Below, in pieces: positions 37,647 to 46,066 of a DNA stretch of 64,000 bases. The DNA is taken from NCBI RefSeq assembly GCF_000166395.1, contig NC_014655.1:1674001-1738000 (forward strand), read 5' to 3'. The position numbers were made by a program, and so were the translations under genes. This DNA comes from Leadbetterella byssophila DSM 17132. GTDB lineage: Bacteria > Bacteroidota > Bacteroidia > Cytophagales > Spirosomataceae. Each line of letters opens with the position of its first letter. The stretch's first letter is position 1. A model generated the notes under the pieces. That model saw only the letters and a program-made list of their open reading frames with translations. It did not search any database and had not been told where the DNA came from.

Positions 37647-38981
37647 ATGAGAAGTAAAATACTGATCCTTTTATTGTTAAGCTGGTCTTTAGGATTTGGA
37701 CAAATTATTGACCCAAAAGAAACAGCAAAAAGAAAAGCAGAAGACCGCACTAATCGCGGTATTGACAGAACTCTTGATAAAGGTCTGGATAAAGTAGAAG
37801 AAGGTATAGGCAGTATATTCAAAAAGAAGAACAAAGAAGAAAAGCCTAAAGAGGATAAAAAATCATCTACTAAGAAGGACAAAAATTCTCCCAAAGAGAC
37901 TGAAACTATTGAAGAAGATGCTGAAAATTCAGCAGATACTAAAAAATCTGCACCTGCTAAGGCATCCCTTCAGTCTTATACTAAGTTTGACTTCATTCCG
38001 GGAGAAAAGGTCATAGGTTCAGAAGATTTCATGCAAGATGCAGTGGGAGATTTCCCTGCTAAATGGAATTCTAATGGTTCCGGAGAAATCTCCACCATTC
38101 ATGGAGTACAAGGACACTGGCTTGCATTGAGTAGCAAAGGCGTATTCTACCCGGAATTTATAGAGGATCTGCCTGAAAACACCACCATAGAATTTGACAT
38201 GGCCGTGTCTGATGATTTCTCTGAAATGCAATCCGGCCTAAAAGTTTTTATGGTAAAAAAAGACGCTAGGAATACTTTATTTGACCAATTTTTCTCAACA
38301 GATGCACAGGCTACCGTAATCATTCATCCATATGGGGCTTCTAATGGTGGTTACAGCAAATTCATAGCCTTTGATAAAAATGGGCAACCTCTAGTTGATA
38401 ATCAGGCTGCACTCACGAATTGGAAAGCCAGTGAAATAAATCGCATTTCCATCTGGAAACAAAAAACCAGATACAGAATGTATATCAACGAAACCAAAAT
38501 TTGGGATATCCCTAGAGCTATAGACCCTACCGTCCAGTATCAACTGCTATTTGCCACGTATCCTTGGACAGGGTCCATCTATATCTCTAATCTAAGAGTA
38601 GCTGCAGGTGCTCCGGACACCAGAAATAAATTAATTACGGAAGGAAAATTCGTAACACGCGGAATCACCTTTGATGTCAATTCGGATAAGATTAAGCCGG
38701 AATCTTATGGAGTGATCAAAGAGATTGCCACAGTCTTACAAGAGAATTCCGGAATCAGGGTAAAGATCGTTGGACATACAGACAGTGACGGAGATGACAA
38801 GTCTAACCTCACCCTTTCACAAAAGCGAGCAGCCTCAGTGAAGAACTTTTTGACTTCCGAGTTTAAGATTGATGCCGAGAGGCTTGAAACCGAAGGTAAA
38901 GGAGAATCTGAGCCTTCTGAACCAAATACCACTCCTCAAGGAAAGGCGAATAACCGAAGAGTAGAATTTATCAAACTCTAA
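37647..38981 (+). CDS. Secreted OmpA-family protein with charged linker and beta-sandwich
   Basis: 444 residues. Signal peptide (MRSKILILLLLSWSLGFGQ), then a lysine/glutamate-rich low-complexity linker (about 45-105), a laminin-G-like beta sandwich (about 115-325; SEDFMQDAVGDFPAKWNSNG, TTIEFDMAVSDD, SIYISNLRVA), and a C-terminal OmpA peptidoglycan-binding domain (about 335-444) with FDVNSDKIKPESYGVIKEIA, GHTDSDGDDKSNLTLSQKRA and NRRVEF. It lacks an obvious beta-barrel, so it is probably a periplasmic or outer-membrane-associated linker protein. First gene of a four-gene envelope operon. Confidence 0.85.
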   Translation: MRSKILILLLLSWSLGFGQIIDPKETAKRKAEDRTNRGIDRTLDKGLDKVEEGIGSIFKKKNKEEKPKEDKKSSTKKDKNSPKETETIEEDAENSADTKKSAPAKASLQSYTKFDFIPGEKVIGSEDFMQDAVGDFPAKWNSNGSGEISTIHGVQGHWLALSSKGVFYPEFIEDLPENTTIEFDMAVSDDFSEMQSGLKVFMVKKDARNTLFDQFFSTDAQATVIIHPYGASNGGYSKFIAFDKNGQPLVDNQAALTNWKASEINRISIWKQKTRYRMYINETKIWDIPRAIDPTVQYQLLFATYPWTGSIYISNLRVAAGAPDTRNKLITEGKFVTRGITFDVNSDKIKPESYGVIKEIATVLQENSGIRVKIVGHTDSDGDDKSNLTLSQKRAASVKNFLTSEFKIDAERLETEGKGESEPSEPNTTPQGKANNRRVEFIKL

Positions 38982-39026
38982 AATAAACCTCTGGGTCGGG
39001 GCTACGCCTCCGGCCTAAATACCACT

Positions 39027-39341
39027 ATGAAACAAGGAAAAACACCAGCCATCTTAGCCTATATCACCATCTTGGGATGGATTGCAGGGCTACTCATGAA
39101 TCAGCAAGAGAAATCCCCCTTTGCCAGTTATCACTTGCGACAAGGCCTAGGCCTCTTTTTGACGGGATTTGCCTTCTCCTTCATAAACATCATTCCACTT
39201 CTAGGACAATTTGTCTTCCTTATTGGATTTGTAGTTCTATTTATCATGTGGATTAACGGCCTCCTCAATGCTCTTAATGAAAAAGAGAAACCTGTACTAT
39301 TTCTAGGCGAGTATTACAACAAATGGTTCCATTCCTTATGA
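39027..39341 (+). CDS. Small DUF4870-like membrane protein
   Basis: 104 residues with three hydrophobic helices (AILAYITILGWIAGLLM; GLGLFLTGFAFSFINIIPLLG; LIGFVVLFIMWINGLLNA). The pattern SPFASYHLRQGLGLFLT matches the DUF4870 / import-component-like family of small inner-membrane proteins. Function unknown. It overlaps the next gene by 4 bases (ATGA). Confidence 0.78.
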   Translation: MKQGKTPAILAYITILGWIAGLLMNQQEKSPFASYHLRQGLGLFLTGFAFSFINIIPLLGQFVFLIGFVVLFIMWINGLLNALNEKEKPVLFLGEYYNKWFHSL

Positions 39342-40069
39342 AAAAGCTCTTAATATTCTTACTCCCATTAGTATGGGCTTGTGGTTCAAAGAAATCCGCA
39401 GATTTAGAAGACACGCTAGAAAAGTATATTAAAAAGTCGGACGAGTCAAACCCTAATTCCTGCTTGATGAAGTATCAAGACAAGTTAGACGATCTACTTA
39501 CGCTAGCCATGGTCTGCAAAGCCACCGGCTTCAAGGCAGAAAATGCAGATACCTCCTATTCTAAGATCATGAGAAACCCGGAATATCATAAGGTAAATTA
39601 TTCGTTTAAAAACAAACGTATGGGTAAAGTACCGGCCTTAGATGGCATTTATGAGTTGAATGACCAAATAAGCGTAGGAGCCATTAAACCTATGACATTA
39701 GAGGAATTCAATAGAGATTACAAACCCGCCACTGAGGAGCAGGTGGTGGCTGCTAAAGAAGCTCTAGATGATGCATTAGAAAATAATGAAGAGGTAAAGG
39801 AAATTCGAAAAAAGGCTGAAACAGTCAGTGACGAGCAAATCAAAAAGACAGGAGGGGTATTAGTAGATATGTTCAAAAAGATATCCGAAGGCTACAGAAA
39901 TGTAGAGGGAATAGGAGGAGCCGCGAGATGGAACATCATCACCACAACCTTGAACGTTTGGCATGACGGTACTCATTTTGAGTTGGTGGTTAATATAGAT
40001 AATGATGTCGACAAAAATAAGCAAGTTGCCTTGAGCCTTGCCAAAGAAATTCTGGCTAAATGCCGTTAA
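39338..40069 (+). CDS. Unknown lipoprotein
   Basis: 243 residues from the ATG at 39338, chosen because it overlaps the previous stop as ATGA and gives a clean lipoprotein signal (MKKLLIFLLPLVWAC, Cys15); a start five codons earlier is possible. After the Cys the mature protein is charged and helical (LEDTLEKYIKKSDES; EFNRDYKPATEEQVVAAKEALDD) with a beta-rich end (ARWNIITTTLNVWHDGTHFELVVNI). I do not recognise the family. Co-transcribed with an OmpA-family gene, so it is probably an envelope component. Confidence 0.8.
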   Translation: MKKLLIFLLPLVWACGSKKSADLEDTLEKYIKKSDESNPNSCLMKYQDKLDDLLTLAMVCKATGFKAENADTSYSKIMRNPEYHKVNYSFKNKRMGKVPALDGIYELNDQISVGAIKPMTLEEFNRDYKPATEEQVVAAKEALDDALENNEEVKEIRKKAETVSDEQIKKTGGVLVDMFKKISEGYRNVEGIGGAARWNIITTTLNVWHDGTHFELVVNIDNDVDKNKQVALSLAKEILAKCR

Positions 40070-40125
40070 AATCGTTCTAAATCCTAACATTTGGGGGCTC
40101 AGTTCTACTGGGCTCCTCTAAAATC

Positions 40126-40731
40126 ATGAAAAAACTCCTACTCCTCTTTGCCTTATTTAGTTTCCAAAGTACAGCTCAGAAGCCTATCGTTTTCAAAGAG
40201 GTTTGGGTTTGGGAATATACGGATGAAGACGGTCAAAAACAGGAAATGGCCATCTATCACCTTCCGTCCAAAAACTATTGGCTTTTCACACCCGAATCCT
40301 ACGGTTCAAGTGGAGAAATGATTTCCTATATCTTAGCAAAGCCAAACGGAGAATACACCTTTGCCTTTCAAAATGAACATAGGAAAAAACTAGACCTTCA
40401 AACCGTTAAGTTAAACTTCCTCGCTCCAAAACCACTGCCGCCAATAGGTCAGAAGACAAAAACCTTTGGAGATACCTTTCTAGGATTTCCACTGATAACC
40501 GGGAAAGAACATAAAGGACCTGGTGGCAGTACTATCTATTTGGCACCAACTAAAAGTTCACTACTACCCATTCTTTATTTTAATTCTTTAGAAGGAGATG
40601 CAAAAATACCCGTCCATTTTCCTGTTACTCTACCGGGAAATATAATCCCATTAGAAGAGGTAGAAAATGGACAGGTAAAGTATACATTTAAATTTAAATC
40701 CAATACCGAGTATTGGGTATACCAGTATTAA
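40126..40731 (+). CDS. Unknown secreted protein
   Basis: 201 residues with a signal peptide (MKKLLLLFALFSFQSTAQ). The rest is beta-rich with aromatic stretches (EVWVWEYTDEDGQKQEM; FKFKSNTEYWVYQY). No recognisable domain. It follows the unknown lipoprotein by 56 bases. The word CTAACATTTG in that gap resembles a -7 element but has an extra base in the spacer, so it may or may not have its own promoter. It ends in TTAA, shared with the stop of the convergent GH28 gene. Confidence 0.75.
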   Translation: MKKLLLLFALFSFQSTAQKPIVFKEVWVWEYTDEDGQKQEMAIYHLPSKNYWLFTPESYGSSGEMISYILAKPNGEYTFAFQNEHRKKLDLQTVKLNFLAPKPLPPIGQKTKTFGDTFLGFPLITGKEHKGPGGSTIYLAPTKSSLLPILYFNSLEGDAKIPVHFPVTLPGNIIPLEEVENGQVKYTFKFKSNTEYWVYQY

Positions 40732-43055
40732 CGAAAAGCCGAGGACTTCGATTTGCTTAAAAACTTAATTCCGTCCTTTGGATAAGAAGTATTGAGCAAA
40801 CGAATCTTCTGACTCCTTTCCCCATGAATTTCTAAAAATGTACCGGGGCGATTTGCATGTTTCATCTGATCAAAAAGTACATTCTTGCTGTTTTGTACTT
40901 GAATCAAAGCCCCATCCTCTTTCGTCTGCACTCCCACATTCTTTAATTGGATATCCTCTGCTTCTATGATCAGAATACCTTTGTCTGATTTAAAATGAGA
41001 ATCTTCAATTTTGATTCCCCTAATGGGCATTTCAGGCAAACCTCTCAGTACAATAGCGGAAACTGCCCCATGACTTACTACATTTTTGATATAGAAGTTT
41101 TTGAACTGTGGGGTACCTTCATTCACCGGTTGAGGTGCGATAACCGGTAGAGCATGGCTATCCCCATCTAATGGAACGGGATCCTTTGCCTCGTAGTACA
41201 TATCAAATAAGATAGCCTCCCCAGGGATATTGTTCATAGCTATATTGCTGATATAGATATTCTCTACCACACCACCTCTATCTCTTTTGGTCTTAAACCT
41301 CAACCCTATATCTGTCCCTAAGAAGCTACAATTATCCACAAACACATTCTTAACTCCTCCAGACATCTCTGATCCTATCACAAATCCGCCATGTCCGTGG
41401 AAGACGGTAGTATTCTTGATAATGACATTCTCCGTGGGAACGCCTCTTTTTCTACCCTGTTCGTCTCTGCCAGATTTTAAGGTGATGGCATCATCTCCCG
41501 TATCAAAGGTACATCCATCCACTATGGCATAAGAACAAGATTCTAGATCTAAGGCATCATTATTCTGACCAAACCAAGGATTTCTAACATTCACGTTTCT
41601 AAGGGTAATGTGCTTGCTCAAAAGCGGATGCAAGGTCCAGGCAGGAGAGTTTTGAAAAGTAACCCCTTCAATCAGTACATTCTCGCATTCTGTTATACTG
41701 ATCATATTGGGTCGCAAGAAATCTTTTACCGTCATATAATCTTCTAGGGTTTTTCCTTCTACCCAAAGATTCGCCCAATCTCTCACATCTTCGTTTCCAT
41801 ATCTGGACTGTTCACTAGGGTACCAGGCATCTCCTTTCTTACCCACTACTCCACCGGACTCTACTAATTTCCTCCATTGGGTACTGGTCAATTTATTCTT
41901 CTTCACCTGCTTCCATACTTCACCAGACCCGTCCATGATTCCCTGTCCAGTGATTGCGATATTCACTTGGCCTACCGCCCAAATGGGTGCATGGCAGCGA
42001 AGAGCCTTTTGACCTTCCCAGGTAGTCTCTACTATAGGATAATCGTCTCTATTATTACTAAATTGTAGCAATGCTCCCTTTTGCAGATGCAGGTTAACAT
42101 TACTTTTCAACTTCAAAGGTCCAGTAACCCACACTCCTGCAGGAATCAGTACCGTTCCTCCTCCTGCCTCATGTGCCAAATCTATGGCCTGAGCTATGGC
42201 TGTAGTGTTCACCGTAAATCCATCTGCCTTAGCTCCATATCGTACAATATTGAAAGTATCTTTCCGGAAATAAGGCTCGTAAACTAGAGGCAGTTCAAAC
42301 TCATATTTATCAGCAAAGACTGACTTCTTCAAAAAGTTTCTTAGGGGATGAGAGGTCTCAACCAAAGCCTCCGCCACAGCCTTTGCCATCAATCGAGCAC
42401 CATAGGGGGAAAAATGGGTATTGTCAGTGATACCCTGTGGAAACTTTGGAAAGAAGCCACCAGTAAAATGCATGAAGATTTTCTTCGAAGATTCCACTCC
42501 ATGCGCCTCGATGATGGCTTGGCTTTTGGCATGTAAATCAATTAGTGCCAATTTATGCTTCGCAGCCACTTCCTTTACAACTTCAGGATAGGCTCCATGC
42601 TGATCCACAAACTTACCGTTTTCATCAAATTTCCGGCGCATGACAGGGGTCATTAGAACAGGAGTAGCTCCTTTTGCCTGAATCTCCTGAATATACCTTT
42701 CCAGATTCCTACGATAATCTGTGTTTGCCTCAGCGTACCTGAGGGTATCGTCTTGTTTTTGATCATTGTGACCAAACTGTATAAAGACAAAATCTCCCTT
42801 TTGCAACTGGTCATGTACGGCTTTCCAATGTCCCAAGCTGCGGAAACTTTTGGTGCTCCTCCCATTAACTGCATGGTTCTGTATCTCTACGGCATCCGTG
42901 AAGAGCTCAGGAAATACCTGACCCCAACCGGTCTCAGGCGCATCTATAGGCTTTTTGTTCGCCATGGTGGAATCACCAATCAAGAATATTCGTTGACGAG
43001 GCACCTGTAGGGACATCAATACCCACAGGCTGCACAGTAGCAAGAAGTTTTTCAT
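40728..43055 (-). CDS. CE12 rhamnogalacturonan acetylesterase fused to GH28 polygalacturonase
   Basis: 775 residues. Signal sequence, then an SGNH/CE12 esterase (about 20-240) with GDSTM (nucleophile Ser29), FGHND and the C-terminal DNTHFSPYGA, which supplies the catalytic Asp/His. A GH28 right-handed beta-helix follows (about 265-760): FNIVRYGAKADG, GPLKLKSNVNLHL, NNDALDLES, FDTGDDAITLKSGRDEQGR, HGHGGFVIGSEMSGG and RFKTKRDRGG. Catalytic acidic residues of GH28 are present. One chain thus combines deacetylation with backbone hydrolysis of pectin. Last gene of the kduD-kduI-CE12/GH28 operon. Confidence 0.94.
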   Translation of the reverse strand: MKNFLLLCSLWVLMSLQVPRQRIFLIGDSTMANKKPIDAPETGWGQVFPELFTDAVEIQNHAVNGRSTKSFRSLGHWKAVHDQLQKGDFVFIQFGHNDQKQDDTLRYAEANTDYRRNLERYIQEIQAKGATPVLMTPVMRRKFDENGKFVDQHGAYPEVVKEVAAKHKLALIDLHAKSQAIIEAHGVESSKKIFMHFTGGFFPKFPQGITDNTHFSPYGARLMAKAVAEALVETSHPLRNFLKKSVFADKYEFELPLVYEPYFRKDTFNIVRYGAKADGFTVNTTAIAQAIDLAHEAGGGTVLIPAGVWVTGPLKLKSNVNLHLQKGALLQFSNNRDDYPIVETTWEGQKALRCHAPIWAVGQVNIAITGQGIMDGSGEVWKQVKKNKLTSTQWRKLVESGGVVGKKGDAWYPSEQSRYGNEDVRDWANLWVEGKTLEDYMTVKDFLRPNMISITECENVLIEGVTFQNSPAWTLHPLLSKHITLRNVNVRNPWFGQNNDALDLESCSYAIVDGCTFDTGDDAITLKSGRDEQGRKRGVPTENVIIKNTTVFHGHGGFVIGSEMSGGVKNVFVDNCSFLGTDIGLRFKTKRDRGGVVENIYISNIAMNNIPGEAILFDMYYEAKDPVPLDGDSHALPVIAPQPVNEGTPQFKNFYIKNVVSHGAVSAIVLRGLPEMPIRGIKIEDSHFKSDKGILIIEAEDIQLKNVGVQTKEDGALIQVQNSKNVLFDQMKHANRPGTFLEIHGERSQKIRLLNTSYPKDGIKFLSKSKSSAFR

Positions 43056-43072
43056 TTATTTAAGGTGAATAA

Positions 43073-43097
43073 ACTCAGCGGCCGACTGCCGCTGAGT
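43073..43097 (-). repeat. Intercistronic perfect inverted repeat between kduI and CE12-GH28
   Basis: A 10-bp perfect stem ACTCAGCGGC / GCCGCTGAGT (43073-43082 with 43088-43097), 5-base loop. It lies in the 50-base gap between kduI and the fused esterase/polygalacturonase. Only TTTATTC follows on the minus strand, so a full terminator is unlikely; partial termination or mRNA processing is possible. Confidence 0.75.
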
Positions 43098-43105
43098 AAG
43101 TATGA

Positions 43106-43936
43106 TTAACGTAGTAGATTAAGATCTACAAAGTCCATATCCGTGTAGTCTTTATTTTCTCCACCCATTCCCCAAATGAAGGAATAACTGGCAGAACCTG
43201 CTCCAGAGTGGATGGACCAAGGCGGAGAGATTATGGCCTGATGGTTTCTCACCCACATGTGACGAGTTTCATCCGGTTTACCCATAAAATGCATCACCCC
43301 GTGCGCAGGATCCACATCAAAATAAAGATAGATTTCTGCTCTTCTGTCATGTACGTGAGGAGGCATAGTGTTCCAGATGCTACCATTGTGCAAAATAGTC
43401 AAGCCCATCACTAATTGACAGGAATCTATTCCGTCTGCATGAATGTACTTATATACCGTTCTGTGATTTGAAGTCTCAGGTGCTCCAATGGTCATAGGAA
43501 ACGCCTGCTCCTTAGTATACAGAGTGGTGGGGTAACTCGCGTGTGCAGGAGCAGAAAGGATATAAAACAGAGCCGGATTTCCTGCATCTTCTGAATGAAA
43601 TACTACCTCCTTCACTCCTTTTCCAATGTATAAGCAGGACAATTTATCCAAATCAAATCTTTGCCCATCTGCTAGGATATAACCTTTGCCTCCAACATTA
43701 ATGGCACCCAGCTCTCTGCGTTCCAAAAAGTACTCACTTTTCAGCGCATCATAAGTTCCTAATGTAAGGCTGTTGTTTACAGGTTTTGCCCCTCCCACAA
43801 TCAAACGTTCATAGTGAGAATACACTACCTGAATTTTGTCTTCCACAAATACCTGTTCCACCAGGAAGTTCTCCCTTAGTTCAGAGGTATTCATTCTCTC
43901 CACTTCCCGTGGACTACTTTCATATCTTATTTCCAT
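43106..43936 (-). CDS. kduI: 5-keto-4-deoxyuronate isomerase
   Basis: Isomerises 5-keto-4-deoxyuronate (from unsaturated galacturonide breakdown) to 2,5-diketo-3-deoxygluconate. 276 residues, normal length, double cupin fold. The family start MEIRYESSPREVERMNTSELRENFLVE and VYSHYERLIVGGAKP, the metal-binding HVHDRRAEIYLYFDV and the closing SPPWSIHSGAGSASYSFIWGM are visible. Located 12 bases after kduD and 50 bases before the CE12-GH28 gene. Confidence 0.96.
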   Translation of the reverse strand: MEIRYESSPREVERMNTSELRENFLVEQVFVEDKIQVVYSHYERLIVGGAKPVNNSLTLGTYDALKSEYFLERRELGAINVGGKGYILADGQRFDLDKLSCLYIGKGVKEVVFHSEDAGNPALFYILSAPAHASYPTTLYTKEQAFPMTIGAPETSNHRTVYKYIHADGIDSCQLVMGLTILHNGSIWNTMPPHVHDRRAEIYLYFDVDPAHGVMHFMGKPDETRHMWVRNHQAIISPPWSIHSGAGSASYSFIWGMGGENKDYTDMDFVDLNLLR

Positions 43937-43948
43937 TATAACAAAATT

Positions 43949-44710
43949 TTATCTTCCCATCCAGCCACCATCTACGGTTAAAATGGTGCCTTGTACATAA
44001 TCTGAAGCTTTTGAACACAAGAACACAGCAGGGCCTACAAAGTCAGCCGGCTCTCCCCATCTCCCCGCAGGAATACGATCCAAAATAGACTTGCTTCTAA
44101 CCGGATCATTTCTCAAAGCTTCTGTATTGTCTGTTGCTATGTATCCCGGTGCTATACCGTTTACATTCACGCCCCTAGTGGCCCACTCATTAGCAAAACC
44201 CTTGATCAAAGAACCTATGGCTCCTTTACTCGCTGCATAGCCAGGTACATTGATCCCTCCTTGGAAGGTAAGTAATGAGGCCGTAAATACAATCTTTCCA
44301 CTTCCTCTTTCTACCATTCCTTTGCCTATCTCACGCGTTAAGATAAACTGAGCGTTTAGGTTGATATTAATGACTTTATCCCAATATTCATCGGAATGCT
44401 CCACCGCAGGGGCTCTCAGTATGGTGCCGGCATTATTGATCAATATATCAATGACCGGATGGTCTGCTTTCACTTTCTCTATAAAAGCATACAAAGCGGC
44501 CCTGTCATTGAAATCAGCACGATATGGATAAAACTTCCTGCCTAATGCCTCTATGGCTTGCTGAACTTCTGAACCACTTTCAGGCATATTGCCAGAGACA
44601 CCTATCACATCTGCCCCTGCAGCAGCCAATCCTTCCGCCATAGCTTTGCCAATACCTCTATTACATCCGGTCACTAAAGCTAACTTACCACTTAGATCAA
44701 AAATCTCCAT
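43949..44710 (-). CDS. kduD: 2-deoxy-D-gluconate 3-dehydrogenase (2,5-diketo-3-deoxygluconate reductase)
   Basis: NAD(H)-dependent reduction of 2,5-diketo-3-deoxygluconate to KDG, which joins the KdgK/Eda route. 253 residues, classical short-chain dehydrogenase. Visible: nucleotide-binding TGCNRGIGKAMAEGLA, NNAG in ILINNAGTILRAP, the catalytic YAASKGA and the GYIATDNTEALRNDP loop that is characteristic for KduD. First gene of the operon; a perfect -7 box lies about 50 bases before its start. Confidence 0.94.
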   Translation of the reverse strand: MEIFDLSGKLALVTGCNRGIGKAMAEGLAAAGADVIGVSGNMPESGSEVQQAIEALGRKFYPYRADFNDRAALYAFIEKVKADHPVIDILINNAGTILRAPAVEHSDEYWDKVININLNAQFILTREIGKGMVERGSGKIVFTASLLTFQGGINVPGYAASKGAIGSLIKGFANEWATRGVNVNGIAPGYIATDNTEALRNDPVRSKSILDRIPAGRWGEPADFVGPAVFLCSKASDYVQGTILTVDGGWMGR

Positions 44711-44761
44711 TTTGCATTATTTTAATATATAAAAATTCCCAGTTGGATGAAATCTACACCT

Positions 44762-44769
44762 CAAATGTA
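44762..44769 (-). promoter_or_regulatory. -7 promoter box of the kduD operon
   Basis: Minus-strand TACATTTG fits TAnnTTTG exactly, with its end about 50 bases upstream of the kduD ATG. Confidence 0.55.
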
Positions 44770-44823
44770 TGTAAGGATATAGCTTAATGTAGAAGGAAGC
44801 AAACTAAGGCAACTAAAATTTTA

Positions 44824-44839
44824 TGCAAACGTTCCCGAA
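44824..44839. promoter_or_regulatory. Candidate LacI-family operator C
   Basis: TGCAAACGTTCCCGAA with the dyad centre at 44830/44831. The right half matches sites A and B exactly; the left half is weaker. It lies between the divergent kduD and lacI-family genes, about 60 bases beyond the kduD -7 box. Confidence 0.6.
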
Positions 44840-44971
44840 AGATTTTAATTCCCAAGTGCCTATAAAGAATTCCCATCGTACTGTTGTAAATCTAGCTCAA
44901 AAAAACGATATTTACCCTTTGCATCCACACCCCCTTAACCAGAAGGAAAATTGTACTTAAACTAGAAAATC

Positions 44972-45964
44972 GTGGGATCTATTACCATAAAAGATATTGC
45001 TAAGGCCTTGAATATTTCCATCTCTACCGTGTCACGGGCATTGAGAGATAGTTATGATATCAATGCCCAAACCAAACAGATGGTGGTAGAATATGCGGAG
45101 AAAATGAATTATCGTCCGAACCCCATAGCCCTTAGTCTAAAGGAGAATAAGAGCAGATCTTTGGGGGTGATCGTACCGGAAATAGCTAATACCTTCTTCT
45201 CCCAAGCCATTAACGGCATTGAAGAAGTAGCCTATGAAAGAGGATACCATGTGGTCATCTTCCAAAGCCACGAATCACAAGAAAGAGAGATTTCTAATAT
45301 TCAACACCTTTTCGCCAGAAAAGTAGACGGATTACTTATTTCCCTTTCAGGTTCGAATAAAGATATTTCCCACCTGGACGAATACAGAAAGAATAATTTC
45401 CCTATTGTGTATTTCGACCGCGTACCTGAGACTCCTGATGCGCATAAGGTAGTGGTAGATAACTTTGAAGGCGCATTCAAAGCCACAGAATACCTGATTC
45501 AAAAAGGTAAAAAGGACATTGCTCTCATTATCAGTCCACCTACCCTTTCCATAACACAAGAAAGAACAGCGGGTTATAAGAGCGCTTTAGAGAAATACAA
45601 TATACCGGTGAGGGAAGAGTTGATCAGGCATTGTTCTTTCCAAAAGGATGAAGCCGAACAGGCCATCAAAGCCCTTCTAGAAGAGCAAGAACCGGATGCT
45701 TTTTTTATGGGAAGTGACAGACTAGCACTCAATTGTTATGAAGCCTTCAAAAAGTGGAGCAACAGAAGAGATATCCCTCTGGTAGGATTCACGAATTTAG
45801 GCATTGCCCACCTTTTGGAACCTCATTTGAACACCATAGTCCAACCTGCCCTTGACATAGGGAGAAAATCTGCAGAGATCCTTTTGGATGTCATTGAAAA
45901 TAAAAGACGAGGCAAAGGCTTCGAAAAAGTAACCTTAGGAACAGAATTAAACTTCAGATCATGA
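44972..45964 (+). CDS. LacI-family transcriptional regulator (pectin/uronate)
   Basis: 330 residues from a GTG start. N-terminal helix-turn-helix SITIKDIAKALNISISTVSRALRD, hinge region (RPNPIALSLKENKSRSLGVIVPEI), and a periplasmic-binding-protein-like effector domain (about 62-330; NTFFSQAINGIEEVAYERG; FDRVPETPDAHKVVVDNFEGAF; DAFFMGSDRLALNCYEAF). Divergent from the kduD operon. Candidate operators with a shared LacI-type centre (AACGTT) are present here, before PL10 and before GH105, so it probably controls all three units and itself. The effector is unknown; a KDG-related compound is plausible. Confidence 0.93.
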   Translation: MGSITIKDIAKALNISISTVSRALRDSYDINAQTKQMVVEYAEKMNYRPNPIALSLKENKSRSLGVIVPEIANTFFSQAINGIEEVAYERGYHVVIFQSHESQEREISNIQHLFARKVDGLLISLSGSNKDISHLDEYRKNNFPIVYFDRVPETPDAHKVVVDNFEGAFKATEYLIQKGKKDIALIISPPTLSITQERTAGYKSALEKYNIPVREELIRHCSFQKDEAEQAIKALLEEQEPDAFFMGSDRLALNCYEAFKKWSNRRDIPLVGFTNLGIAHLLEPHLNTIVQPALDIGRKSAEILLDVIENKRRGKGFEKVTLGTELNFRS

Positions 45965-46066
45965 GTTACGAGATGTGGTTATTGTTCATCAAGATCAAGG
46001 ACAAAGGAGGAAGAAAGTAAGCCACTTTCAACACCTTTTTGTTTCACTTAATCACTAGTTTATTTT

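Noticed and set aside
45353-45365. tRNA-like word (GGTTCGAATA)
   Set aside because: It lies inside the LacI-family coding region and no cloverleaf can be built around it.
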